DNA from: Roseiflexus sp. | GTDB lineage: Bacteria; Chloroflexota; Chloroflexia; Chloroflexales; Roseiflexaceae | Reading direction: 5' to 3' | Length of the DNA: 64,000 nucleotides | Assembly (NCBI GenBank): GCA_025062325.1 | Contig: JANXAL010000116.1 | Span: 62,001-126,000 of the forward strand | Notes under the pieces: generated by a model | Database searches by the model: none | What the model was told of the DNA's origin: nothing | What the model saw: only the letters and a program-made list of their open reading frames with translations | Shown: positions 26,534-33,535 of the stretch, one piece after another | Position numbering within the stretch: position 1 is the first letter of the stretch | How the letters are laid out: each line of letters opens with the position of its first letter | Made by a program: the position numbers and the translations under genes

Positions 26534-27394
26534 TTGAGCTGTATGTCTTCGGACGATTATCATCACACCGATCCTTTGCGTGATATGCTGCTGCGCAGCG
26601 GCGCGCTCAAGCGTCGTGAACCAACGATTGACCTGGTAGCATCCACCATGCGCCGCCTGCCCCAGGCGCCGCCGCGCGTTGTCGCACAGCGCGCCGCAGC
26701 CCGTCGGCTTTTGAGCAGGGCAGTAGCGATCCTGGCGCTGGTGTTGCTGATCGTTCCGGCCACACTCGGCGCGCTGAACCTGATGCGCGGCGTCGAGACG
26801 CCGATGGGAGCGCTTGCCAGCGCAGCCGGCCAAGCAAATATGCGTGCCGCCATCCTGGCTGCAACTGGTCAGCGTTTTGATGACTCCCTGATCCGCGGCC
26901 TTGTGGCAGTGCTGGTTTGGTTGATGCAAATGGCGGTAATCGTGCTCACCGTTGGGTTCTGGCCCCGCCGCAGCGCCGTGGCAGGAATGACATTGCGTGC
27001 AGCGCCGCTGCGAGCGTTAGGAACGGGCGTTCTGGCACTCGGCGCGCTGGGCATTGTCAGTGCACTTCTGCTGGCACTGCTAACCGCGACTGTTATCGGT
27101 CTGCCGATTGCGGTTGGAGTGGCATTGCTGGCGCACGTTCCAGTCGCGCTGGGCATTGCGATCACGGCGCGCACCCTTGGGTGGCATCTCTTCGGGCACT
27201 ATACGCCTCACAATGTCGACGGACGCCTGGCGGCAACAGCAGCGGTGCTGGCATTGCCCGCTGCTCTTGGCACCCTCGTCTCCCTGCCTGCGGCGCTTCT
27301 GACGCTCTACCTGCTGGCGGTTCCCGGCATTGGCGCGCTGATTCTCAGTCAGGGCGGGATGCAGCCGGTTGTGGGGTTAGGGATTAGGGGTTAG
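26534..27394 (+). CDS. Membrane protein, candidate anti-sigma partner
   Basis: A 286-residue protein with a soluble N-terminus of about 70 residues (YHHTDPLRDMLLRSGALKRRE) and five or six membrane segments from about residue 72 on. There is no zinc-binding HxxxCxxC anti-sigma motif, so the role as sigma regulator rests only on gene order. The start is unsure: AGGAG lies 4 nt before a TTG at 26534 and 13 nt before an ATG at 26543. The final residues (VVGLGIRG) are encoded by the beginning of a GGGTTAG-type array, so the natural C-terminus may have been altered by repeat growth. Confidence 0.7.
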   Translation: MSCMSSDDYHHTDPLRDMLLRSGALKRREPTIDLVASTMRRLPQAPPRVVAQRAAARRLLSRAVAILALVLLIVPATLGALNLMRGVETPMGALASAAGQANMRAAILAATGQRFDDSLIRGLVAVLVWLMQMAVIVLTVGFWPRRSAVAGMTLRAAPLRALGTGVLALGALGIVSALLLALLTATVIGLPIAVGVALLAHVPVALGIAITARTLGWHLFGHYTPHNVDGRLAATAAVLALPAALGTLVSLPAALLTLYLLAVPGIGALILSQGGMQPVVGLGIRG

Positions 27395-27402
27395 GGGTCA
27401 GG
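27372..27402. repeat. GGGTTAG-type degenerate array overlapping a gene end
   Basis: GGGGTTAGGGATTAGGGG and continuing GTTAGGGGTCAGG repeat in seven- to eight-base steps. The TAG inside the third unit is the stop codon of the membrane-protein gene. Confidence 0.7.
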
Positions 27403-27439
27403 AGCGGGTTTCTGCCCGCGCTCGTCTTCCTTTCCACCT

Positions 27440-27670
27440 TTCACCTTCGCGTCGTTCCACCTTCCCCCTTCCCACCTGCAACCTTTCAACTCAATCCTCC
27501 CGTCTCCTGCCTCGCATCTCACGCCTCGCGCTATCAGTGAATAGGGACGTGAATAAACGAATGGAAGCGAATAGCGAATGCGCACTGCCCGCTGCTTGCC
27601 CAAACGCCGCTCGCCACTCCCCACTCCCTGCTCCCCATTCCCTCCTCTCGCCTCGCACCTCATGCCTCTC
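27440..27670. repeat. Pyrimidine-rich low-complexity spacer before lon
   Basis: Short worn units such as CCACCTTCC, CCTCGCATCTCACGCCTCGCG and CCACTCCCCACTCCC follow each other. The text GCCTCGCGCTatCAGtGAAT near 27520 recurs in changed form at 55370-55395. There is an open frame through it continuous with lon, but its residue composition is that of the repeat and not of a Lon N-terminus. Confidence 0.55.
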
Positions 27671-27720
27671 GTCCTGTGCTAACGTTTCGTTAAAGTTTGC
27701 CCGATACCTGCCCAAAAGCC

Positions 27721-27749
27721 TTGACTGTGACAGCGCAGCGCATCATAAT
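27721..27749 (+). promoter_or_regulatory. Promoter of lon
   Basis: TTGACT (27721-27726), 17 bp, CATAAT (27744-27749), with about 50 nt to the ATG at 27801. No CIRCE or HAIR heat-shock operator was found nearby. Confidence 0.72.
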
Positions 27750-27800
27750 ACCTCATACGCGGAGTGTTTCTCTGCCAAGTTCACTATCAGGGTAGACGCT

Positions 27801-30272
27801 ATGGACGATGAACATGTGTCCGAGACGACACAAACACCTCAGACATTACCATTGATCCCGCTCGATGGCGTGGTCATTTTCCCTTACACAGTCGTGACCG
27901 TGCCGCTCAACGAGGAGGTTGAGGCGGCAGCGCATGCGGCGATGAAAGAGAACCAGCTAGCGCTGGTGGTTGCCTATCGACGCGATGCGCCTTTCGATGC
28001 GCCTCTCGCGCTGCGGGTGCATCGCGTTGGCGTGGTTGCGCGCATTGAGCAGATTGGGCGCCTGCCAAATGGCGTGACCGGCATGGTCGTGCGCGGTCTG
28101 GTGCGGGCGGAGTTGCTCGAACAGACCCAGGAGCATCCCTACCCGCGCTTTCGCTATGTCGAGCGGCACGACCGTTTCGAGCGCACCGAGGAACTCGAGC
28201 AGTTGATGACCGAGGTGCATGCTGCAATCGACGCAGTGCTTGAGCTGCGCCCTGGCATTCCCCAGGAGATCCGCAACTTCGTGCGCAGCATTAATGATCC
28301 CGGTCATCTTGCCGATAATACTGGCTACTCGCCGGACTACACCTTCGAGGAGCGCCAGGACTTGCTTGAAACCTTTGACGTGATCGAGCGCCTGCGCAAG
28401 GTGCTCGCGTTCTACCGCAAGCAACTGGCGCTGATGGACATTCAGGCGCGTATCCGGCAGGAAGTGCAGGACGCGGCTGCCCGACAGCAGCGCGAGTTCT
28501 ACCTGCGTCAGCAACTGCGCGCCATCCAAAAAGAACTGGGCGAGGACGATAAGGAAGCGGACGAACTGGCGGAACTGCGCGAGAAACTCGAAGCGGCGAA
28601 CCTCACGCCTGCAGCCCGCAAAGAGGCTGAACGCGAACTGCACCGTCTCAGCCGGATGAACAGCGCCTCGCCTGAGTACCAGATGGTGCGCACCTATCTG
28701 GAATGGATGGCGGAACTGCCGTGGAACAAGACGACCGGCGCGCCTATTGACATCGCTTACACCCGTCAGGTGCTCGATGAGGACCACTATGGTTTGCACA
28801 AGATCAAGGAGCGCATTCTCGAGTACCTGGCCGTCCGGCAGCGACGCCAGATGCTCGCCGATGAGCATGAACGGGTGCGCGAACCGATCCTGGCGTTTGT
28901 GGGACCGCCTGGCGTCGGCAAAACCAGTCTGGGACAGAGCATCGCCCGTGCGCTTGGGCGGCAGTTCGCACGTATGAGTCTCGGAGGCGTGCGCGATGAA
29001 GCCGAGTTGCGCGGGTTCCGCCGCACCTACATCGGCTCGCAGCCGGGGCGTCTGATTCAGGAATTGCGTCGCGCTGGCACGTCCGATCCCGTTATTTTGC
29101 TCGATGAGATTGACAAACTGGGGCACGACTACCGCGGCGACCCGGCAGCGGCGCTGCTGGAAGTGCTCGACCCGGAGCAGAACGACACCTTCACCGATCA
29201 CTATCTAAATGTGCCGTTCGACCTGAGCAAGGTGTTGTTCATCGCTACCGCCAACACCATGGATACAGTGCCGCCAGCGCTGCGCGACCGCATGGAAGTG
29301 ATTGAACTGAGCGGCTATACCGAAGATGAAAAAGTGCACATTGCCCAGCGGCATCTGATCCCGAAGCAACTACGCGCCAACGGATTACGACCAGAGGAGG
29401 TCGTCTTTGAAGAAGAAGCGCTGCGCGTCATCATCAATGACTACACCCGCGAAGCGGGGGTGCGCAATCTGGAACGGCAGATTGGCGCAGTGCTGCGCAA
29501 AGTCACGCGGCGCATTGTTGAGGAGGGGAACGCAGAGACAATAGCGCCCGTCATCATCGACGGTGCATTCGTCCGCAGCGCGCTTGGCCGTCCACGGTTC
29601 TTCAACGAAGCCAAAGAACGCATCGATCAGCCCGGTGTAGCGACAGGGCTAGTCTGGACGCCTGCTGGCGGCGATATCGTCTTCGTTGAAGCGTCGGTCG
29701 TTGAGGGGAATCGCGAGTTGCGCCTGACCGGGCAGTTAGGTGATGTGATGCGCGAAAGCGCCGAGGCTGCACTGACCTACGTGCGTTCGCGCGCGCACAC
29801 TCTGGGTATCGACCCGCGTTTCTTCGATACACATGCCGTCCATATTCACGTTCCAGGAGGCGCTGTTCCGAAGGACGGACCATCGGCAGGCATTACAATG
29901 GCGACAGCGCTCGCCTCGGCAGCGACTGGTCGTCTGGTGCGCGACGATGTCGCAATGACCGGTGAGATCACCCTTCGCGGACGTGTGCTGCCGGTTGGCG
30001 GCATCAAGGAAAAAGTGCTGGGCGCGCACCGTGCCGGTATCCGCACCATTATCCTGCCGCGCCGCAACGAGGTTGACCTGGACGACCTGCCGCCCGATGT
30101 GCGCGAGGCGCTGACCTTCGTGCCCGTCGAAACGCTCGATGAAGTGCTGGCGGCGGCGCTGCTGCCGCATCCGGCGGCAACGATCAGCAACCTGTTCGGT
30201 ACAACGCCCCAGGGAGGAACAGTCTCAGAAGGGACGCCGCGCACTGAGGTGACAACGTCGAGCCGGGTGTAA
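27801..30272 (+). CDS. lon: ATP-dependent protease La (Lon)
   Basis: An 823-residue Lon protease. N-terminal substrate-binding domain (TLPLIPLDGVVIFPYTV, residues about 13-210), coiled-coil, AAA+ module with Walker A GPPGVGKTSLG and Walker B VILLDEIDKLG, and a serine-lysine protease domain with Ser695 in KDGPSAG and Lys738 in IKEKVLGAHRAG, 43 residues apart as in the E. coli enzyme. It degrades misfolded and short-lived regulatory proteins. The ATG at 27801 is preferred over upstream in-frame starts because those read through low-complexity repeat and a promoter at 27721-27749. Confidence 0.97.
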   Translation: MDDEHVSETTQTPQTLPLIPLDGVVIFPYTVVTVPLNEEVEAAAHAAMKENQLALVVAYRRDAPFDAPLALRVHRVGVVARIEQIGRLPNGVTGMVVRGLVRAELLEQTQEHPYPRFRYVERHDRFERTEELEQLMTEVHAAIDAVLELRPGIPQEIRNFVRSINDPGHLADNTGYSPDYTFEERQDLLETFDVIERLRKVLAFYRKQLALMDIQARIRQEVQDAAARQQREFYLRQQLRAIQKELGEDDKEADELAELREKLEAANLTPAARKEAERELHRLSRMNSASPEYQMVRTYLEWMAELPWNKTTGAPIDIAYTRQVLDEDHYGLHKIKERILEYLAVRQRRQMLADEHERVREPILAFVGPPGVGKTSLGQSIARALGRQFARMSLGGVRDEAELRGFRRTYIGSQPGRLIQELRRAGTSDPVILLDEIDKLGHDYRGDPAAALLEVLDPEQNDTFTDHYLNVPFDLSKVLFIATANTMDTVPPALRDRMEVIELSGYTEDEKVHIAQRHLIPKQLRANGLRPEEVVFEEEALRVIINDYTREAGVRNLERQIGAVLRKVTRRIVEEGNAETIAPVIIDGAFVRSALGRPRFFNEAKERIDQPGVATGLVWTPAGGDIVFVEASVVEGNRELRLTGQLGDVMRESAEAALTYVRSRAHTLGIDPRFFDTHAVHIHVPGGAVPKDGPSAGITMATALASAATGRLVRDDVAMTGEITLRGRVLPVGGIKEKVLGAHRAGIRTIILPRRNEVDLDDLPPDVREALTFVPVETLDEVLAAALLPHPAATISNLFGTTPQGGTVSEGTPRTEVTTSSRV

Positions 30273-30276
30273 CAAC

Positions 30277-30303
30277 CTCCCGCAGATTTCAAATCTGCGG
30301 GAG
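30277..30303 (+). terminator. Hairpin after lon
   Basis: CTCCCGCAGATTT and AAATCTGCGGGAG are perfect 13-base arms around a single C, starting 5 nt after the lon stop. A run of seven T follows only at 30323-30329. It can serve both lon and the convergent WYL gene. Confidence 0.78.
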
Positions 30304-30419
30304 ATTCCCTGTCAAAGAGCGATTTTTTTCCGTCCCTTTGATAGCGAGATCATCGTGCTCAGCAGAAAGCCGCATACCCGCCATCTTCCTGCGTGCGAGG
30401 CAGGACTCCCGGACGTCCC

Positions 30420-31445
30420 CTAGCGTACAGCGACCGGATTAGCGTAGAGCGAAGCCATCGAATCGAGGGTCTCACGGATCAGAGCGATCAGCTCAGGCGG
30501 CTCGATTACCCGGCATCGATTGCCATAGCGCAACAGCACGTCGCGCGCAACAGCCAGATTGGAAACCGTTGCGGTCACCAACGCGCTCCCGTCATCATTG
30601 TACTCGACCCGCGTGTTGGGGAAGAATGACACTCCGTCCTCTCCCTGAGCAATTTCAGGATGCAGCCAGTACCGCAGGGTAAACGTCCGCGCCTGTGGAC
30701 GCTCCGGCGGCAGCGGGTTCGGCAGAATCTGCACTGTGCCGGGAACAATACGGTCAAGTCGATAATCGACAGCGGTGAGCAGTTGCTCAGAGCCGGCCGG
30801 TTGCACTTCCAGCAGCGTGGCATCAAGATACGTATGCCCATTGCTGCGGAAGAAGATACCGTAGGGAGCGACACGATACCGTCGCGGCGCTTCGCCATCG
30901 TCCAAGCCCCAGTAGCGGAAGACAAGTTCGTGTCTCTCTTCGATTGCCTGACGTACCGCGGCAAGCACGTTCGGGTCAAGACGACCAGCAGGCTTCTTCT
31001 GGCGAGCAGCGTTCCGACGCATGTGCAGATGTGATTTCGCCCGCTGCGGAAGCATCAGAATGACCTGATCGAGCAGGGTGCGGACGCTGGCGTGCACAGG
31101 ATTGCCCGATCCAGCCGGATAACTCGCATCAAGCAGCGCTAGCGCTTCCAGGCTCTGGTGCGGCGGGTCGAGCAACGCCAGCTCACCAAGCTCGACGATC
31201 ATATACTTTCCCTGGTCGCGCCGGTAGACGATTCGGCAATCATACTCACCCTTGAGCGAGTCCAGATCGTGCTTGAGGGCTGCCGCCGCATTCGCAGGAT
31301 ATCCGTTCTCACCAAGCTCAGTCTGGACTCTGGTGATCAACTCCTCCGCGCTTGCGGGCGCGCGCAACAACTGGCGCACCAAGAACAAACGTCTGCGAAA
31401 GGTCACCCATGAACTGCGCTTGATACCGCCACTCCGGCGTGCCAT
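30420..31445 (-). CDS. WYL-domain transcriptional regulator
   Basis: A 341-residue protein: N-terminal winged-helix-like part (VTFRRRLFLVRQLLRAPAS..., residues about 12-90) and a WYL domain (about 165-260; LVFRYWGLDDGEAPRRYRVAPYGIFFRSNGHTYLDA...). WYL proteins sense nucleic-acid or nucleotide ligands and control, among others, DNA-damage and phage-defence genes; no such target gene is adjacent. Start: ATG 31445 with ATGGAGGAC upstream; a longer frame begins 16 codons earlier. Transcribed divergently from tRNA-Val. Confidence 0.85.
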   Translation of the reverse strand: MARRSGGIKRSSWVTFRRRLFLVRQLLRAPASAEELITRVQTELGENGYPANAAAALKHDLDSLKGEYDCRIVYRRDQGKYMIVELGELALLDPPHQSLEALALLDASYPAGSGNPVHASVRTLLDQVILMLPQRAKSHLHMRRNAARQKKPAGRLDPNVLAAVRQAIEERHELVFRYWGLDDGEAPRRYRVAPYGIFFRSNGHTYLDATLLEVQPAGSEQLLTAVDYRLDRIVPGTVQILPNPLPPERPQARTFTLRYWLHPEIAQGEDGVSFFPNTRVEYNDDGSALVTATVSNLAVARDVLLRYGNRCRVIEPPELIALIRETLDSMASLYANPVAVR

Positions 31446-31580
31446 GCCGTCCTCCATTGCGGGTATGAAGTTAAGCGATACATTGTGAAGCAAGATACCA
31501 TAAATCGCATGGACAACCTCTGCACAAGGGCGTCACAAATCATCTACGAAGGTTCAGGTTTTTAAACTTAATTCGCGGAG

Positions 31581-31609
31581 TTGCGCGTTCGGACGCTTCG
31601 TGGTATACT
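31581..31609 (+). promoter_or_regulatory. Promoter of tRNA-Val
   Basis: TTGCGC (31581-31586), 17 bp ending TGg, TATACT (31604-31609). The mature tRNA starts 11 nt downstream, so the 5' leader to be cut by RNase P is only a few nt. Confidence 0.75.
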
Positions 31610-31619
31610 TTCAGGCGGC

Positions 31620-31696
31620 GGGCGATTAGCTCAGTTGGCTAGAGCGCATCGTTCACACCGATGAGGTCACTGGTTCGAGTCCAGTATCGCCCACCA
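31620..31696 (+). tRNA. tRNA-Val (anticodon CAC)
   Basis: Acceptor arms GGGCGAT and ATCGCCC pair perfectly. The D arm is GCTC...GAGC, the anticodon stem CATCG/CGATG encloses the loop TTCACAC with anticodon CAC (codon GUG), and the T arm is ACTGG-TTCGAGT-CCAGT. The discriminator A (31693) is followed by an encoded CCA (31694-31696). It has its own promoter and terminator. Confidence 0.97.
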
Positions 31697-31703
31697 GTAA
31701 CCC

Positions 31704-31730
31704 TGAGGCGCCTTTTGAGGCGCCTTTTCC
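31704..31730 (+). terminator. Terminator of tRNA-Val
   Basis: AGGCGCC (31706-31712), loop TTTTGA, GGCGCCT (31719-31725), then T-rich TTTTCC. A standard intrinsic terminator 10 nt after the tRNA. Confidence 0.85.
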
Positions 31731-31734
31731 ATCT

Positions 31735-32150
31735 TCTTCGGGACGCCTCAAGGTACATTGCTCCTTTTGGGCGCTAGAACGCTCCAATTCCCCCTTCTCC
31801 GCAAGCGGAGATTTTTTCAACAAGCCCTTACGCTGCATCGCCCCTTTCGGAGCCTTAGGATGCGCAAACTTCCCCTTCGCCCCCCAACCCCTTGCATGCG
31901 GGGGGCGAAGGGCATCGCGTCGCAGCGCGCAGCGCCGCGCGCTCCCAACCCCTTGCATGCGGGGGGCGAAGGGGGGGGGGGTGGGAGAAGGGGGCTGGAA
32001 GTATGAGGAGAACGAGGGCGTCAGGATGCGGCAAATCCGCTTCGCACCCTAAGAAGCCTACGCTTGAGAGGCAGGGGGGATGAGGGGACAAAGGGCATCA
32101 GGACGCGGCGAACATCCATCGCACCCGCTTGTGAGGAGAAGGGGGTCAGG
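31735..32150. repeat. 177-bp-family repeat block with duplicated inner palindrome
   Basis: Left-arm text (GCGGAGATTTTTTCAACAAG, GCATCGCCCCTTTCGGAGCC) is followed by an inner palindrome CCCTTCGCCCCCC/GGGGGGCGAAGGG (arms 31873-31885 and 31900-31912), whose central part CCCAACCCCTTGCATGCGGG is present again about 55 nt on, ending in an 11-G run (31971-31981). Then come right arms with GGCGTCAGGATGCGGCAAAT, AGAAGCCTACGCTTGAGAGG and a second copy to 32150. No gene in 31731-32262. Confidence 0.72.
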
Positions 32151-32262
32151 AGGAAGAGAGACAAAAGGCGTCGCAATGCGCAAAATACACGTGCATGTTT
32201 TACTAAGAGATGCCTCGCGTGAGCAAGCGTCACACATCAAAGCCGTTTGTCTTGCAAAAGTG

Positions 32263-32271
32263 TGATACAAT
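32263..32271 (+). promoter_or_regulatory. Extended -10 promoter of the small acidic ORF
   Basis: TGaTACAAT with TACAAT at 32266-32271. It would start an RNA near 32278, with a leader of about 100 nt before the ATG at 32378. Confidence 0.6.
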
Positions 32272-32294
32272 ACGCGATAGACGTGTCCGGCCCC

Positions 32295-32373
32295 GCTTGC
32301 TGAGAGAACAAGCCGTCTGTAGCAGTTGAGACGGTCGTTCGCTACAGACGGAGGCGGTTGTCCTCCGAGGAGG
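32295..32373 (+). promoter_or_regulatory. Structured 5' leader with possible masking of the ribosome-binding site
   Basis: Three hairpins in sequence: GCTTG/CAAGC (32295-32313), CCGTCTGTAGC/GCTACAGACGG (32313-32323 with 32341-32351, perfect 11 bp, 17-nt loop), and the palindrome CCTCCGAGGAGG (32362-32373), which includes the Shine-Dalgarno AGGAGG. The last can pair the ribosome-binding site with its own upstream half, or, between two transcripts, with another copy. It does not match any riboswitch class that I know. Confidence 0.5.
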
Positions 32374-32377
32374 CGAT

Positions 32378-32470
32378 ATGGACTACGATGACCTGCCCGA
32401 AGATGCGCCTGGCGGAGACGATGAAAACACTGGGCCCTACGCTGACGAGTATGGCGGCGAGCTGTTTTGA
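32378..32470 (+). CDS. Very small acidic protein, 30 residues
   Basis: ATG to TGA encodes 30 residues starting MDYDDLPEDAPGGDDENTG and ending YGGELF. Eleven of 30 residues are Asp or Glu, and there are no Lys or Arg, so it is strongly acidic and probably unfolded alone. The ribosome-binding site AGGAGG is perfect (4 nt before ATG), and an extended -10 promoter lies about 107 nt upstream. I recognise no family. It could be a leader or regulatory peptide, a small partner protein, or, less likely, chance. Confidence 0.55.
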   Translation: MDYDDLPEDAPGGDDENTGPYADEYGGELF

Positions 32471-32471
32471 G

Positions 32472-32589
32472 CCTTCCTCGCATGACCTTCGGGCGTGCCA
32501 GACGCACGGCGGAGACGGGTGATCCTTAGCGCTCACAGCAATTGCAGCGAAGACGCTTGCGCCCGTCGAGCGGCTGCGGTTGAGGAAGG
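32472..32589 (+). other. Possible branched RNA stem after the small ORF
   Basis: CCTTCCTC (32472-32479) can pair with GAGGAAGG (32582-32589), enclosing GACGGG/CCCGTC (near 32514 and 32567) and a small GCG/CGC hairpin. It begins 2 nt after the ORF stop and might be a 3' structure or terminator for this transcript and for the convergent gene at 32633. Pairings were found by eye only. Confidence 0.3.
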
Positions 32590-32632
32590 GAACACTAGTC
32601 ACAATCGCCCGAATCAGGGTTTCGGATAGGTT

Positions 32633-33268
32633 CTAGGGCGTCACTGGGACCAGATAGTCTGCTGCGGCCCACCCCTCAGCGCCTTCTGGATCGCGCACTC
32701 GTTTCCACACCCGATCCGGCTGCACCGAGTCCTCACCGACTACTGTCACGATCGTGCCTTCCGGCAGGGTTTTGATCGGGGTGTTATTCACATTAGGCGC
32801 CGGGCGCAGAAAAAGTCCAAGCGTACCAGTGCCCTGGACGCGCAACCGCGCATTAACCGGTGTCGTTGGCGTCAGCGCAAGGGTCGAGGTGAGCGGAGCC
32901 GCAGTGACGGTCGGCTGCTCGGGCAGTGGCGTCAACACAATTGGCGGTCGCGATTCCTCGAGAATGACACGAGGAGGCAACGGTTCGGGCGCATCCGCCT
33001 GACTCAGCACGAAGAGGGCCACCCCCACCAGCACAAGAGCGACCGCTGCCAGCACAAATTTCCATCCGTCATACTGGAGCCAGAGAACCACATCCTGAGC
33101 AAAAGATGCACTGCTGCGCGCCTGTCGCTCCGCAATTCTGGTACGGCGCCATGCCGGATTCACCGGCTTGGCATGGTCGTTGGGAAGCAGTCGCTCAGTA
33201 TCGCGTTGATCCCGGCGCAGCGAACGGGGCGAGCGCGGATCAAAGGGATCGCCGCTGTCGTGTTCCAT
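32633..33268 (-). CDS. Membrane-anchored SH3-like domain protein
   Basis: A 211-residue protein: charged cytoplasmic N-terminus (about 65 residues), one membrane segment (about 69-90, WKFVLAAVALVLVGVALFVLSQ), a Pro/Thr-rich linker and a C-terminal bacterial SH3 domain (about 138-208; LGLFLRPAPNVNNTPIKTLPEG...VWKRVRDPEGAEGWAAADYLVP). Such domains bind peptidoglycan or peptides outside the membrane. It is divergent to the kinase operon (start codons about 270 nt apart), which may or may not be functional. A good promoter lies upstream. Confidence 0.83.
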   Translation of the reverse strand: MEHDSGDPFDPRSPRSLRRDQRDTERLLPNDHAKPVNPAWRRTRIAERQARSSASFAQDVVLWLQYDGWKFVLAAVALVLVGVALFVLSQADAPEPLPPRVILEESRPPIVLTPLPEQPTVTAAPLTSTLALTPTTPVNARLRVQGTGTLGLFLRPAPNVNNTPIKTLPEGTIVTVVGEDSVQPDRVWKRVRDPEGAEGWAAADYLVPVTP

Positions 33269-33301
33269 GCCTCACTCCTCACTCCTGACAGTCCTGTCTC
33301 A

Positions 33302-33330
33302 ATCATAGCACGGGCATACAGGTCATTCAA
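33302..33330 (-). promoter_or_regulatory. Promoter of the SH3-like protein gene
   Basis: Minus strand TTGAAT (33330-33325), 17 bp ending TGc, TATGAT (33307-33302): -35 plus extended -10. Confidence 0.68.
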
Positions 33331-33431
33331 ATGAGTCGATGATTGATTCACACCCCAGAAAGACCTATAATTGTAAACGACAGCGTGTCTCTCCCGGACA
33401 CGCCGACTCGCACATTCCTGCATCTGTCTTG

Positions 33432-33437
33432 TATAAT
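33432..33437 (+). promoter_or_regulatory. -10 element of the kinase operon
   Basis: TATAAT preceded by TTG, about 98 nt before the kinase ATG. No clear -35; a second TATAAT is at 33366-33371. Confidence 0.5.
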
Positions 33438-33535
33438 ATCGGGAGATTAACCGGTCGAGCGCGTATTGGCTCTCTCAGGCGCGCCTACTCGAGTTGCACG
33501 CACTACCCCACGATGGCTCGCTGCGGAGGAATGGT

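Noticed and set aside
27537-27800. N-terminal extension of Lon by 88 residues
   Set aside because: It reads through low-complexity spacer and through the -35/-10 elements at 27721-27749; Lon families begin near the ATG at 27801.
27957-29201. 414-residue open frame on the minus strand
   Set aside because: Antisense to lon; a result of GC-rich codon usage.
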